64,000 nt of DNA from Rosellinia necatrix. Taxonomy: Eukaryota > Ascomycota > Sordariomycetes > Xylariales > Xylariaceae. Positions 39,117 to 51,778 of the stretch are shown here, one piece after another. The notes beneath the pieces are model-generated. The model worked only from the letters and a program-made list of their open reading frames with translations, had not been told where the DNA came from and made no database searches. Made by a program: the position numbers and the translations under genes. The first letter of the stretch is position 1, and each line of letters opens with the position of its first letter. The stretch covers positions 1-64,000 of the forward strand of contig JAGYVD010000001.1 of NCBI GenBank assembly GCA_021209875.1, in the 5' to 3' direction.

Positions 39117-40230
39117 ATTATATAATTATTTAAAAATTTTTAAAGTAATAATTTTTAAAATATATTTAATTTATTTAAATATTATTATATTTAATATATT
39201 AATATAGTTTATAAAAAGAATTATATTTATTATAATATTTATAATTATAATTATTAAAATAATTTAATTAAATTTAAATATTAAAAAAACTTTATATAAT
39301 ATTATTAATTATAATTTTTATTTATATATATTTTTAAATATTTATTATATAATATATTTATTGTTTTTATTAGTTAATATTTATATTTATTTAATTATAA
39401 AACTAAATAAAAATTAATTAATAAATTAATAAAATAAAAAGTAATAATTATTATTATAATTATAAAATATAATATTTTTAAATTAAAAGCTTATATTTTA
39501 TTAAAATAAATAAATTAAAAATAAATTATTTAAATTATAACTAATATTATATAGTTTTTAATTATTTTTAAAAATATTATATTTAATTTTTTTAATTTTT
39601 ATTTAATAAAAAATTAATAAAAACTTTTTTTATTATTATTATTTTTTTTATATTTTATAATAATTTTAAAAAATAATAAAATTATTTTAATAAATTTAAA
39701 ATATTTTAAATTAAATTTAATTAAAATTTTAAATGATTTTATATTATTTTTTTTAATATTTAATTATAATATATTTTTATTAAAAATAAAATTTTATTTA
39801 AATATTATTAAATTATATATATTAATATAATATTATTATTATAAAATTATTTTAATAAAATATTATAATTAAATATTTTATTATAAAAAATATTAAATTT
39901 ATTAAATTAATTAAATAAAATTAAATTTTTAAATATTTTTATAAAATAAAAATAAATAAATTTATAAATTTTTTTATATTTTTAAAAATATTTTTATAAA
40001 AATAAATATTTATAATATATTTTTAATATTATATAAATTTTAATTAAATTAAATTAATAATTTATATTTTTTAAAAAATTTTTTAAATATTATTAAATAA
40101 TATATTTTATTTTAATTTATTAATTTTAAAAATTTAAAATTATATATTAATATTAATTATATAAAATTATAATTATTAATTAAAATATTTTTAAATTATA
40201 AAATAAACTTTTATTTTTATATTTTATTAT
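39117..40230. other. Very AT-rich DNA, no gene
   Basis: One of the most base-skewed stretches of the window, with long runs that lack G and C. Nothing is recognisable. Confidence 0.6.
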
Positions 40231-40515
40231 TATTAAATAAGTTTTATATATATAATATATATATTATTTATAAATAAAATAAAATATAATTTTTATTATA
40301 TAGTATTTATTATATTTAATAATTTTATTTAAATAATTATTATATATAATATTATTTTAAATTTTATATAAAATTTTATTAATATATTATTTATTAAAAT
40401 AATAATAATAATATAATTTATTTTATATATAAAATATATATATTATATATTTATATAAAATATATATATATATAATAATTATAAATAATTATAATTAATT
40501 ATTATAGTTTTAATA
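40231..40515 (-). mobile_element. Solo LTR, family A, in AT-rich spacer
   Basis: Reverse-complement family A LTR: left edge TATTAAATAAGTTTTATATA, right edge TATAGTTTTAATA. The ATTAT duplication is present on both sides (40,226-40,230 and 40,516-40,520). Confidence 0.85.
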
Positions 40516-40520
40516 ATTAT

Positions 40521-41439
40521 AATTATTATAAAAATTATTTTTAAATATATATATTTTTATATATAAAAATAAAAATAAAAATATATTATATTTAAAAATT
40601 TAATTATTTATATTATAATTTTAATATATTTTAAAATATTTTAAATTATTTAAATTATATTATAAATAATAAAATTTAATATAATTTTATAAAATATTTT
40701 AAAAATATATTAAAATAATATTAATAATTTAAAATAATTTAAAATTAAATTAAAATTTATATTATAAAATTTTTAAAATAAAAATATATATATATAAAAT
40801 ATAAATTTAATATTATATTTATAAATATTATATATATTATATAAAAATAATATTTTTAATTATTTTATTATATAATTTATTTTATAAAATAAAAGTTTTT
40901 AATAAATTTAATTATATATATTAAATATTTTAAAAATATTATTATATTTTAATTATTAATTTATTTTTATATAAATTAATTTATATTTTTAGTAAAAATA
41001 TTATTATAAATTTTTAAATAATATAAAATTAATTTTATATTATTTTAATTATAAAATTAATAATATAATATATTTTAATTTATATAAATATTTTAAAACT
41101 AAAATTTTTATTTTTATTAAAATAATATTTATATTAAAATAATTATAAAATAATTATTATTTATTATATTTTTTAAGATTTATAATATTAATATTATTTT
41201 TAAATATTTTTTATTTTATATTTATTATTATAAAACTTTATTTTAAATTAAATTTTATTTTTATTTATATTTTTATATTTATTTAAATTTATATAAATTT
41301 TAAATATTTATTTAAGATTTTTTATAAATTTTTTAATTTTAAAATTAAAAATATTAATTTAATTTATTAAATTTTATATATTTATTTAATTATTTTTTAA
41401 TTTTAATAATTTTTTTATATATTTTATTTAAACTTTTTT
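40521..41439. other. Very AT-rich DNA, no gene
   Basis: A/T only, apart from a few isolated G or C bases. It grades into TTTATTTTA repeats near 41,440. Confidence 0.6.
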
Positions 41440-42105
<666 letters not shown>

Positions 42106-43640
42106 CTTTTATTTATATTATATATAATATTTTATTAATAAAATTTATTTAAGCTTTTTAAAACTTTATTATTTAATTTTAATTTTTTTATATTTAAACC
42201 TTATTAAATTTTATTTTAATTATTATTATTATAACTATTACATTTAATAAAATAATTTAATCTTTAATATTTTAATATTTTAATATTTTAATTTATATAT
42301 TAATAATTTTTTATACTTATATTTTTTATTTATATTTATAACAATTTTTATAAAATATTTTATAAAAATCTTATTATTTTATTATTACAAAATTTTATAT
42401 TTTAAACTAAAAAACTTTTAAAAACTATATTAATTTTTTAACTATTTCTTTTATTTTTTTTATTATTTTGCGCTATAAATTTATTAGCTAAGCTATAAAA
42501 GTTCTCTGCTTATTAAAAAATTATTTAGCAGTTAATTTAATAGTTTTTTATAAGCAAATTAATATAAAACCGTTTAAACTATAATATTTAAATAATTTAT
42601 TAAGTTTATAAAGCTTAGCTTATATATATTTTTAAGCTTTCGTTATATATAAATTATTTATAGCAGTATTTTAGACCGTAATACTTTTAATAATAAACAA
42701 GCTGTTAAAAAAGCTAGTTAACCCTAGTATATGCTATATTAATCTGTTAATATTAAACTATTTAATAAATCGTAAAAGTTTTAAAATTAAAAAACATAAG
42801 TTTTATTAACTAAAAACAAAGTAGCGGTTTAGTTATTAAAGCCTGGGCTGTTTAAAAATATTTTGTTAATTATAAAAAATAAACAAAAAAACGCGTACTT
42901 ATAAACTAGCATAACTTTTAAAAAAACGTAAAATTTTATATAAAGCAGCGTTATTATATAAATAATAAATTAAAATGCTATAGACTAGTTAACGCGTAAA
43001 ACAGCAGATTTATATAGCTTATTTATATAATTATAATGCTAAGATTATAAAATAAAACGTTATTACGGTTATAAAATGCAGTAAAACTAATTAAAAACAG
43101 CTTAAAAACGCTAATTAACGCAAAAACAGCTAAAAACTTAGTTAAAATTAATATTATAGTTAAAATAGTAATAAAAATTAAAAAGCTAAAATTAATTAAA
43201 ATAATACCTGTTTTATTATTATTAATAGTTTAATAAATCCGCGGGTTTAAAAGTAGTTATATTTTTTATATAATTTAAATATAAAAATATAAGCAGAAAT
43301 AATTATATAAACATTAGCTATTATATAAGTTATTATTTTAGTTATTATTTTTGCTTTATATTTAAGCTAATATTTTTTATTTTAAAATAAATATAGTTTA
43401 TTTATATGTTAAAACAGCTTAAAACAGCTTTTTAAATAGTCTAAAATAAAAAAAAAAATCAACATATTTATTAAAAAATTATAAAATAAATAAATAAACA
43501 TGTTTTAAGCTGTAAAAAAAATGTTATAGCTGTATTTAAAGCTTAATAAAGTTAACAATTAATTTCTAAACTTTTTAAAACTTAAAAAAATCTTAAAAGT
43601 TTTTATATATATTTATTTTCAGCCGGGTTATTATTAAATT
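42106..43640. other. Decayed unique-looking DNA, no assignable gene
   Basis: G and C reappear from about 42,430. The plus strand gives readable fragments such as INRKSFKIKKHKFY near 42,765-42,810 between frequent TAA/TAG codons. This suggests a decayed coding sequence, perhaps of a transposon, but I recognise no family. Confidence is only in the change of composition. Confidence 0.35.
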
Positions 43641-43649
43641 TAATATTAT

Positions 43650-44455
43650 ATATAAGCAAAAAATAAATATTTAAATATGTTTAAATATTTATATTTTAAA
43701 GCCGGTTTACGAACTAAAAAGTATATATAAGCAGAAAACAAATATTTAAACGTATTTAAATATTTATATTCTAGAGCTAGTTTACGACTTAAAAAATATA
43801 TATAAATTAAAAGTAAATATTTAAACATGTTTAAATATTTATATTTTAAAGCCGGTCTACGACTTAAAAAGTATATATAAACAGAAAATAAATATTTAAA
43901 CATATTTAAATATTTGCATTTTAAAGCTGGTTTATAAACTAAAAAATATATATAAGCAAAAAACAAATATTTAAACGTGTTTAAATATTTATATTTTATA
44001 GCCGGTCTACGACCTAAAAAGTATATATAAGCAAAAAACAAATATTTAAACGTGTTTAAATATTTATATTTTAAAGCCGGTTTATAACTTAAAAAGTATA
44101 TATAAGCAGAAAATAAATATTTAAATATATTTAAAAATTTATATTTTAAAGCCGGTTTATAACTTAAAAAATATATATAAGCAAAAAATAAATATTTAAA
44201 TATATTTAAATATTTATATTTTAGAGCCGGTTTATAACCTAAAAATATATATAAACAAAAACAAATATTTAAATATATTTAAATATTTATATTCTAAAGC
44301 TGGTCTACGATTTAAAAAGTATATATAAGCAGAAAGCAAATATTTAAATATATTTAAATATTTATATTCTAAAGCCGGTTTACGACCTAAAAAATATATA
44401 TAAATAAAAAGCAAATATTTAAACATATTTAAATATTTGCTTTTTAAAACCGGTT
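43650..44455. repeat. Palindrome-bearing tandem array P1, about 11 units of ~78 bp
   Basis: Each unit holds a palindrome (arm AAATATTTAAACA, its reverse complement following), then AAAGCCGGT(T/C)TACGAC and AAAAAGTATATATAAGCAG. The unit at 43,815-43,840 is a perfect 26-bp palindrome. The last unit (44,406-44,445) has 18-bp perfect arms around CATA. The ~78-bp period keeps the minus strand open (43,646-44,041 and 44,232-44,426) as 26-residue repeats, which I do not treat as a gene. Confidence 0.93.
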
Positions 44456-44677
44456 TATAATTTTAAAAATAAATATATAAGTATTACTTTAATATAAATA
44501 TTATTTAAATAAAAGTTATTTTACTGCAATAATATATATTTTTATATATATTAGTTAATTAAAACTATATTAAGTTAATTTTAGCATGTGCAGGCGTAAA
44601 AAATTGCTATTAAAGCTATTTATAAAAAAAAATATTTTAAACGTTATATAATAAGTTTAAATAATATTAATTATTAG

Positions 44678-45135
44678 TTATAGTATAGCTTTTTTTATTA
44701 AATTATAAGCGTTATAAACGTTATAGGCGTTATTTTTTTTGTCAGGGTTGCAAGCGTTGCTTTTTTTATTAAAGTTATAAATATTGCTTTTTTTATTAAA
44801 GTTATATATTTAACTGCTAGCAACTATAAAACTATTATTTAAATATAAAAAAGTTTCTGCTTTAACTAATAAAGCTTAAAGCGGTATAAGATCAGCAGAA
44901 TATTTGTTATTAAATAAATATAAGCTGCCTGCAGTATTTATAAAATGTTTGTTATTTATATTATTAAAAAAAAAACAGCTGCAGCCAGTAGTTAAAATAC
45001 CACGTGTTTATTTTTATATATAAAAGATATATAAGGCCTGTTGTTATTACTAGTTATATATATATTAAATATAATATATAACGTTATAAATTTATAACTA
45101 CTAGATTTACTACTATTAAATTAATAGCTAATTAA
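44678..45135 (-). pseudogene. Decayed coding sequence, paralogue 1
   Basis: On the minus strand, from about 45,135 leftward, one frame reads as a Ser/Asn/Tyr-rich protein including SSSYKFITLYIIF, TSNNNRPYISFIYKNKH, TAGSLYLFNNKYSADLIP and then 9-residue repeats of the type NPDKKNNAY. The same frame can be followed at 62,682-63,110, with gapless peptide alignment over about 90 residues. Stops (in SY-stop-FN and VF-stop-L, shared by both copies) are TAA or TAG where CAA/CAG is plausible. No start codon or gene end can be fixed, and I recognise no family. The ORF-like state could be partly chance in AT-rich DNA. Confidence 0.4.
44690..44815. repeat. 27-bp tandem repeat, copy 1 (about 4 units)
   Basis: Units of the form AGCGTTATTTTTTTTGTCGG plus GGTTATA, fewer and more diverged than at 62,700-62,850. 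On the minus strand the unit encodes nine residues, NPDKKNNAY and variants. Confidence 0.8.
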
Positions 45136-45497
45136 ACTAAAAATATTATTTAAAATAAATAATAAAAGCAGTTAAATTTAAAACTAAGTCGCGTATTTAT
45201 AATATAACTACGTATTTAAGTTAAAAAAAAATAAAGTTGTAATATTTAGCTAAAATATATAAAATTTTAAAAAGTTTTTAGTATATTTAGTTAGCTAAAT
45301 AAATAACGATATAAAAAAAATGCAAGCTTAGCTTTTAAAATAAAAAAGTTTTTATTAGCAGAAAAAAGCCGGGTATAATATTAGTATTAATAAAAAAAAT
45401 TTATTAAATAAAAAATTTATTTAAATAAAATTAAATATAAAATAAAAACAGTTTGTTTATATAAGTTAGTTTATATATGCTAAATAAATAATTTATG

Positions 45498-45569
45498 CTG
45501 CTTGCTTTTAATACATGCTTATGCTATATAGTTATTTATAACTATTTATAATAATAATTGCAGCTTTAT
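45498..45569. other. Short AT-rich spacer
   Basis: Holds no recognisable feature apart from AATACATGCTTATGCTATAT, a small better-preserved patch. Confidence 0.4.
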
Positions 45570-45790
45570 AAAATATTAACAGGCAGAAACAACTTAATAT
45601 ATAATTAATAAAAAAAATACAATATATTTTATTAAGCTAGTAAAAACAACTTAAAATAATTAATAAAAAAAATGCAATATATTTTATTAAGCTAGCAGAA
45701 ACAACTTAAAATAATTAGTAAAAAAAATATAATATTTTTTATTAAGCTAGCAAAACAACTTAAAATAATTAATAAAAAAATACAATATTT
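45570..45790. repeat. About 55-62-bp tandem repeat, 4 units
   Basis: Units of AAACAACTTAAAATAATTA, a poly-A run, then ATATATTTTATTAAGCTAGC. The ACTAGCAGAAA-like joint recalls the 61-bp subtelomeric repeat, but the rest does not align by eye, so kinship is uncertain. Confidence 0.8.
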
Positions 45791-45799
45791 AAAACTTAT

Positions 45800-45975
45800 T
45801 AATATTTAAAAATAAGCAAAAATAACGCTTAAATAAAAAACATAATTAAATTATATAATTAGTAAATATAAAAAAAAAATCAAACAAAAAATATAACTAA
45901 GTTATATAATTAGCAGGTGTAAAAAAAAATCAAACTAAAAAGCATAATTAAATTATAAAACTAGCAGATATTAAT
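45800..45975. repeat. About 56-bp tandem repeat, 3 units
   Basis: Units of CATAATTAAATTATATAATTAG, (C/T)A(G/A)(G/A)TATAAAAAAAAA, TCAAACTAAAAA. It follows the preceding array almost directly and keeps TCA, a triplet rare elsewhere in the window. Confidence 0.75.
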
Positions 45976-46259
45976 AATTTTTATTTATAAATAATTTTTT
46001 GTTTTTAAAATTTTTAATCTTTTTTTTTTTATTAAAACTTTTTTATAATATTTTTTATTATTAGCAATAAATTTTTGCTTTATTAAACAATAATTGTTTT
46101 TAAATAAGTTTTTAGTTTTATATAATTAAAATAATATTTAATTAATTTTAATATAGTTTATTTAAGTTAATATTATCTGCTACTTTTAAAGTTAGTTTTT
46201 TTAGCCGCTTTTTTATTATTTTTATTTCTGCTAGCTGTTTTTTTTACTATTTTTTATAA
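45976..46259. other. AT-rich decayed DNA, no gene
   Basis: T-rich stretch with no tandem repeat or convincing frame. Confidence 0.5.
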
Positions 46260-46930
46260 TATTTAATTAAAATATTTTTAAAAAGCTATAGTTATTTTTA
46301 AAACCGCTGAAGCAATAAGCTTTTTAATAATATTTACGTAAATAGCAAAGCTTTTAATAACTAGACATTTAAACTAAAAGCTTTATTATTTGCGCGGCTA
46401 TTAAAACGTTAAAAGCTGTTTAAACTATAAGCTTTTTTATAATATTTGCGCAAATAGCAAAGCTTTTAATAATTAAGCATTTAAACTAAAAGCTTTATTA
46501 TCTGCGTAGCTATTAAAGCTTTAAAAGCTATCTAGGTTATAAGCTTTTTTATAATATTTGCGTAAGTAGTAAAGCTTTTAATAACTAAGCATTTAAACTT
46601 AAAGCTTTATTATTTTATACAGCCGCAAAAAGTGCTAAATCCGCTAAAGCGATAAGCTTTTTAACAACATCTGCTAAAATAATAAATTTTTTTGCAATAT
46701 TTGCTAAAGCAAGAAGTTTTTTAATAATATTTATACAAGCAGTAAAGCTTTTAATAATTAAGCATTTAAACTTAAAGCTTTATTATTTTGTGCGGCCGCA
46801 AAAAATGCTAAAGCTGTTAAAGCTATATATTTTTTAATAATATTTTGTATTAGCTTGTTTTATATTTAAATAGTAAAGCTTTTAATAATTAAATATTTAA
46901 ACTAAAGTTTTATTATTTTATAGCTTTTTA
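46260..46930. repeat. Irregular tandem repeat, period about 113-170 bp, 5 units
   Basis: The core AGCTTTTAATAA(C/T)TA followed by CATTTAAACT and AAAGCTTTATTAT recurs near 46,349, 46,463, 46,576, 46,745 and 46,876. Each core is followed by a G/C-containing segment (TGCGCGGCTATTAAA, TGTGCGGCCGCAAAAA). Some units contain an extra smaller repeat of the GCTAAAGC type. It is not related to the 61-bp or palindrome arrays. Confidence 0.82.
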
Positions 46931-47599
46931 AATTTTAATAAGAAAAAGTTATTAAGTAATAAAATTATAATTATTAAATATATAAACTAAATATATTTTT
47001 TTAGCTAATAATAATTAAAATAAATAAGTTAAAATAATATAACTGTTAATAATAAAATATTTAAAATTATAAAAGCATTATTTTAATCTGTTTTTATAAA
47101 TATTTTTTATTAATAAATATATTATTTTAGTTTAATCGTGTTAATTACTGCTAATTAAAAAAATATAGCAGATAAATAAAAATATTTTAAAATAAAATAA
47201 ATAAAAAGAAAAAAATAAAAAAAATAAAGTTTTAAAAAGCTTTAATATTAAGCTAAAGCGAAAGTAAAATATTTTAAAATAAAGTAAAAAAGAAAAAAAA
47301 CTAAAAAAAAAAAAAAAAAAAATAAAACCTAAAAAATTTATAAATATTAAATTAAGTTATATATAGCTTAATATTTTAAAAATTATATACTGCTAATAAT
47401 AATTTATTAAAAGTTTTATGCTGCATTAAAATATATATTATATTAACCGGCATAATAAACTATAATATTAAAAATCTAATATAAAAACTAATAGTTAAAA
47501 ATAAAAATAAAGTTTATTTAATAAATATTGCTAGCTTTAAATATATTTTAAACTAAGCAATAAATTTATTAAATTTAAATTAAAAAAAAAAAATAAAAA
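46931..47599. other. Decayed DNA with an A-rich purine tract
   Basis: The plus strand from about 47,180 to 47,345 is almost all purine (A with GA and AAG), including a run of about 20 A. A decayed lysine-rich coding region or a simple purine tract would look alike. No gene is assigned. Confidence 0.5.
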
Positions 47600-48015
47600 A
47601 ATATAAAAGTAAATATTTAAATATATTTAAATATTTGTTTTTAAACCTGATCTATAACTTAAAATTTAATATATATAAACAGAAAATAAATATTTAAACA
47701 TGCTTAAATATTTGTTTTTTAAAGCCGGTCTACGATTTAAAAAATATATATAAACAAAAAACAAATATTTAAACATATTTAAATATTTATATTTTGCAGC
47801 CGGTTTATAACTTAGAAAATATATATAAGCAGAAAATAAATATTTAAACATATTTAAATATTTGTTCTTTAAAGCTGGTTTATAACTTAAAAATATATAT
47901 AAATAAAAATAAATATTTAAACATGTTTAAATATTTATATTTTATAGCCGGTTTATAACTTAAAAATATATATAATAAAAAACAAATATTTAAATATGTT
48001 TAAATATTTATTTTT
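47600..48015. repeat. Palindrome array P2, about 6 units
   Basis: Palindromes at about 47,610, 47,687, 47,763, 47,843, 47,910 and 47,988, with AAAGCCGGTCTACGA and AAAATATATATAA between them, in the same orientation as P1. The minus-strand open frame 47,666-47,851 is a by-product of the period. Confidence 0.9.
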
Positions 48016-48710
48016 ATTAACAGTTTATAATATATTAAATTATAAAATTTAATTTATTTTTATAGCAGCTATAGCGGTTTTATTTTTTATATAATAATAG
48101 CGATTTTTATAAATAGTTTAAATAATGCTATAAATTTAATTAAACAAAATTATAAATTATAGCTAGCTAATTATATAATAAAAATAAACATGCTAAATAT
48201 AATATATTTAGCTATTAAATATTTTTATTTATTTATTTTTTATTTAATAACGTTATTTTAAAACATAATTTTTTTAAAAATAGATTTGCTTTTTTTAGTA
48301 GCTTTTTAGCTGGTTTTTTTATATATTATTTAAAACAGCAGATAAGTTTTATAATAATTTTTATATATAAGCATATTTTTTTTAACTAGCAGGCCTGCTA
48401 GCTTGTAAGCTTTACTGTAATATTATTTAAAACGTTATTAAAGTTTATTTTTTTTTTTTTATGTTTATAGTTTAATATATTAATTAATTTATTATTATTT
48501 AATTATTTAATAATATTTATTAATAAATATTTTTTATATAACTATAAGCAAGTTTATATTTATAAATATAAATATTATATTTATAATATTTTATATAATT
48601 TTATTATATTAAAGTTTTTATTTTAAAAGTTTGCAACTTTAAAAAGCTTTTTTATATTTATAGCATTTATAGCTATTTTATTTATTATAATATTTTAATT
48701 TTTAGCCCGT
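48016..48710. other. Decayed DNA, no gene
   Basis: Contains a small preserved patch AGCAGGCCTGCTAGCTTG at about 48,390. No frame or array is recognised. Confidence 0.4.
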
Positions 48711-48905
48711 ATGTTTTTAACTTATACGTTTTTATTTTATATACTTTTGTTTTATGCTGCTTTATTTTATGCTATTTTATTTTATGCTGCTTTATTTTAT
48801 GCTGCTTTATTTAATGCTGTTTTATTTTATACGTTTTTGCTTTATATATTTTTAATTTGTGCTGCTTTATTTTATATATTTTTAACTTATACGCTTTTGC
48901 TTTAA
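48711..48905. repeat. 15-bp tandem repeat (TTTTATGCTGCTTTA)n
   Basis: About 8-10 imperfect units. On the plus strand they read as LFYAA repeats and remain open for 64 codons; on the minus strand one frame reads KQHKI. A decayed repetitive protein on either strand is possible, but a simple minisatellite explains it equally well. Confidence 0.8.
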
Positions 48906-49948
48906 ATAGCTTTAAAATTTTTAGTTTAATAGTTTTTAATATTATTTATAATTAAATTTTTGCTGTTATTTATGCTGTTTTTTATATTATTATTTAAGCT
49001 GTTGTTTATATTGTTTTTTATAGCGTTAAAATTAGCAGATATTTAGCCGCTGCTGTTATTTTTTTTTTTATATTTTTTAAACTACTTTTAGTTTATTAGC
49101 TTATATAAAATAATATTAAACAAATTAAGTTTTAACTAATTATTAAAACAGCTTTAATTAAATATTAACTAATTATTTAATATTTATATATAAAGCTAGT
49201 TTAATAAACTTTTAATATTTTATTTAATATAATATAGTTTGCTTTTATAATAAACTTATTTTATAGCTGCTTTATATTTATTTTTATTAATTTAAAAGCT
49301 AAGCTTTAATATTAACAGCTAAATATTTAACAGCTAGTTAAACTAATTTTTAGCTGCATTATAAAGCTTAAGTTATTTTTATTATAAAACTTGTTTAATA
49401 TTATTATAACTTTTAAAATAATATAATAATAATATTTAGCTACTAAAATATTTTATATTAACTATAAGTAAAATTAATTAATATATTAAATATATTTTTA
49501 ATATAGCAGCAAAACAGAGTTAAAATAAAACAGAAAAACTTTTTAAAGAATTTTTATATATAATTATATAGCGTAGCTAATTTAATCGTCGTATATAGTT
49601 TTAATAGTTATTAAAATATTTATTTTAAGTATAAATTTATTATTTGTTTTATTTAATAATAAAAACGTATAAAATAATATTTTTAAGTTATTTAAAAACT
49701 TATAATATATTTTCGCTAATATAAAGTTTTTTTTAAAGCTTAATATAACAACTAAATTAATATTTATAATTATAATTTTATTATTTTGCTAAGTTTTATA
49801 TAATTAAAAATAGCTTTTTTTTTTTTATCGTTATAATTTTTAAAATATTATATATTTATACGCCTGCTAAGTTTAACAAGCATATAATATATTTGCTTAA
49901 TAATATTAATAATTAATATTTTATAATCTTAGTAATATATAAAAATAA
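48906..49948. other. Decayed DNA, no gene
   Basis: About 1 kb with scattered GCTGTT and AGCTAA motifs. No array and no convincing frame. Confidence 0.45.
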
Positions 49949-50130
49949 AAAGCAAATATTTAAATATGTTTAAATATTTGTTTTTAAAACTAGTTTATAT
50001 TTTAAAAAGTATATAAAATAAAATATAAATACTTAGACATGTTTAAATGTTTATTTTTAAAGCTAGTCTGCATTTTAAAAAATATATAATAAAATATAAA
50101 TATTTAAATATATTTAAATATTTGTTTTTA
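49949..50130. repeat. Palindrome array P3, 3 units
   Basis: Palindromes near 49,957, 50,032 and 50,098, one of them TTAGACATGTTTAAATG-like, with ACTAGTTTATA and TAAAATATAAAT spacers. Same orientation as P1. Confidence 0.88.
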
Positions 50131-50163
50131 AAAAAGTTATAATAATAGCTAAAATATAAATAA

Positions 50164-50950
50164 ACTTACTGCTATATTATAACAGACTACGTTATAACTA
50201 CTATATATATATATTTAAAGCAGGCTTTAGCATTAAAATCTAAGGCGTAAAAAACGGAGTTAAAAAATACAGACAGTGCAAGCAAGTCTGCTGTTAAAAA
50301 ATATAAATATTTAGTTCTGCTTACTAGAGCTAATAGTCGCTTATTTTTACAGATAATATTAAATAAATAAAACGTATTATTATTTTTATAATTTAAATAC
50401 GTTTTTTTTTTTTTAAAAGCGTTAATAAACGTTTAAATATTATTAAAAATGTTAAAAAAAACATTTAAAAATTTATTAAAATTAAGCTATAATAAAACAA
50501 AATTAAATAAATTATTTACGATTATAACAAATGTTATAATTATATTAAAGTTATAATTAATACTAGCTTAATTATTATATATAGTGCTGTTTTTACGTTA
50601 AAAATAAAAAAAGTAATACGGAGCTACGTTTTTTATATATTTTACTACCTGCTTAAAAATAAGTATTAATATAAGCATATTAATTTTTAAATCTAATAAT
50701 TATATAATATATATATTTAATATATAGCTTATAATTTTTATATTTTTTAGCTTATAAATTATATCGATAATATAATATAATGTTTTATTTATGTTATAAT
50801 TGCGGCTAATATTATAACGGTTATATAAAATAGTATAAAGCAGCAACATTTAATTATTTAATAGCAGCAGAAAAAAAAATATATCGGCTAGAAAAATAAT
50901 ATAAAACTAAAAGCTTTAAAGTATTACTACTATAGCATATATATAGTTTT
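50164..50950 (+). pseudogene. Decayed coding sequence, possible CxxC protein
   Basis: In the plus frame set by CAG at 50,221, two runs of 28 and 39 codons are open and use varied codons: QALALKSKA, KTELKNTDSASKSAVKKY, LLTRANSRLFLQ. The frame stays fairly open to about 50,700. Near 50,784-50,930 another plus frame reads MFYLCYNCG, then YKAATFNYLIAAEKKIYRLE, a CxxC pair followed by a helical charged stretch. Stops are TAA and TAG. The two parts are in different frames, so an intron, an indel or two separate remnants are all possible. No family is recognised. Confidence 0.33.
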
Positions 50951-51634
50951 TTTTTTTTATTTTATTAATAAATATATTTTTTTTATTACTGTTTTTATTA
51001 CTACTATTTTTATTATTAGCAGCAAAAGCAACTTTTTTTAAGTTTAATTTTAGCTGTTTTAATATATTTTTAAATATTTATATAAACAAATAAGTTTTAT
51101 TTTATTTAATATAAGCGGTATTATATTTACACGATTTAACTACGGTTAGAATAAATTAAAAGCATTTTATATTAATTTTATCTTATGCTTTATTATTTAT
51201 AAAAAAGCTGTATTTTTTTTTTAGTTTATTTCTGCAGCGTATTTTAATAAACTGCTGCTAAATATTAAATGCTTATATTTAATCTTTTATAAAATAACTA
51301 AATATAAAAATAAAACTAGTTAGCAAGTTTAATTAATTTGTTTTTAAAAACTAAGCTATATTTAATTTTATTAAAACTAGCAGTGCTAATATTAATATTA
51401 AAACTTTTAATTTATATTATTATTTAATAATATTAATATAATTTTTATTTTATAGCAGCTATAATAATAATATTTTTAAGCCTGTTAAAAAATAAAATTG
51501 TTATAAAAATTGTTTTATTTTATAAGCTAAATATTATATTATAAGTTATTTAGCCCAGCTAATTTATAAACGCTTAAAAATATAAATATATAAAACGTAG
51601 TAACATATTAGCTGTAGCTATATTAAATAATTAA
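50951..51634. other. Decayed DNA, no gene
   Basis: Mixed A- and T-rich sequence with preserved crumbs such as ACGGTTAGAATAAATTA. Nothing assignable. Confidence 0.4.
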
Positions 51635-51778
51635 ATTTATAACCGGCTTTAAAAATAAATACTTAAATATATTTAAATATTTATATTCTATTTTTATATA
51701 TTTTTATATATATTTTAAGTTATAAACAAGCTTTAAAATATAAATATTTAAACATGTTTAAATATTTATTTTTATAGC
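51635..51778. repeat. Palindrome array P4, 2 units, inverted orientation
   Basis: Palindromes near 51,660 and 51,745. The ACCGGCTTTAAAA element precedes rather than follows the palindrome, so this array is inverted relative to P1-P3. Confidence 0.82.

Larger units (their letters stand above)
43625..45497. repeat. Direct duplication, copy 1 (pairs with 62,100-63,630)
   Basis: The order palindrome array, GCAGGCGTAAAAAATTGCTA, 27-bp repeats, TAAGATCAGC(A/G)GAATAT, CTGTTGTTATTACTAG, AAATAATAAAAGCAGTTAA and GTTTATAT/CGTGCTAAATAAATAA occurs in both places, in the same orientation. This copy has more palindrome units (about 11) and lacks a 37-bp and a roughly 110-bp segment present in the other. 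Confidence 0.87.

Noticed and set aside
43646..44426. Minus-strand open frames of 131 and 64 codons with a 26-residue repeat (also 47,666-47,851 and 62,106-62,429)
   Set aside because: The repeat unit is about 78 bp, divisible by three, and carries a DNA palindrome; units in other arrays have other lengths and both orientations, which fits structural DNA better than a protein.
43650..44455. CRISPR array
   Set aside because: Repeat and spacer alike are conserved between units, the setting is eukaryotic and no cas-like gene is present.
48711..48905. 64-codon plus-strand open frame of LFYAA repeats
   Set aside because: Explained by a 15-bp tandem repeat; no flanking coding signal.
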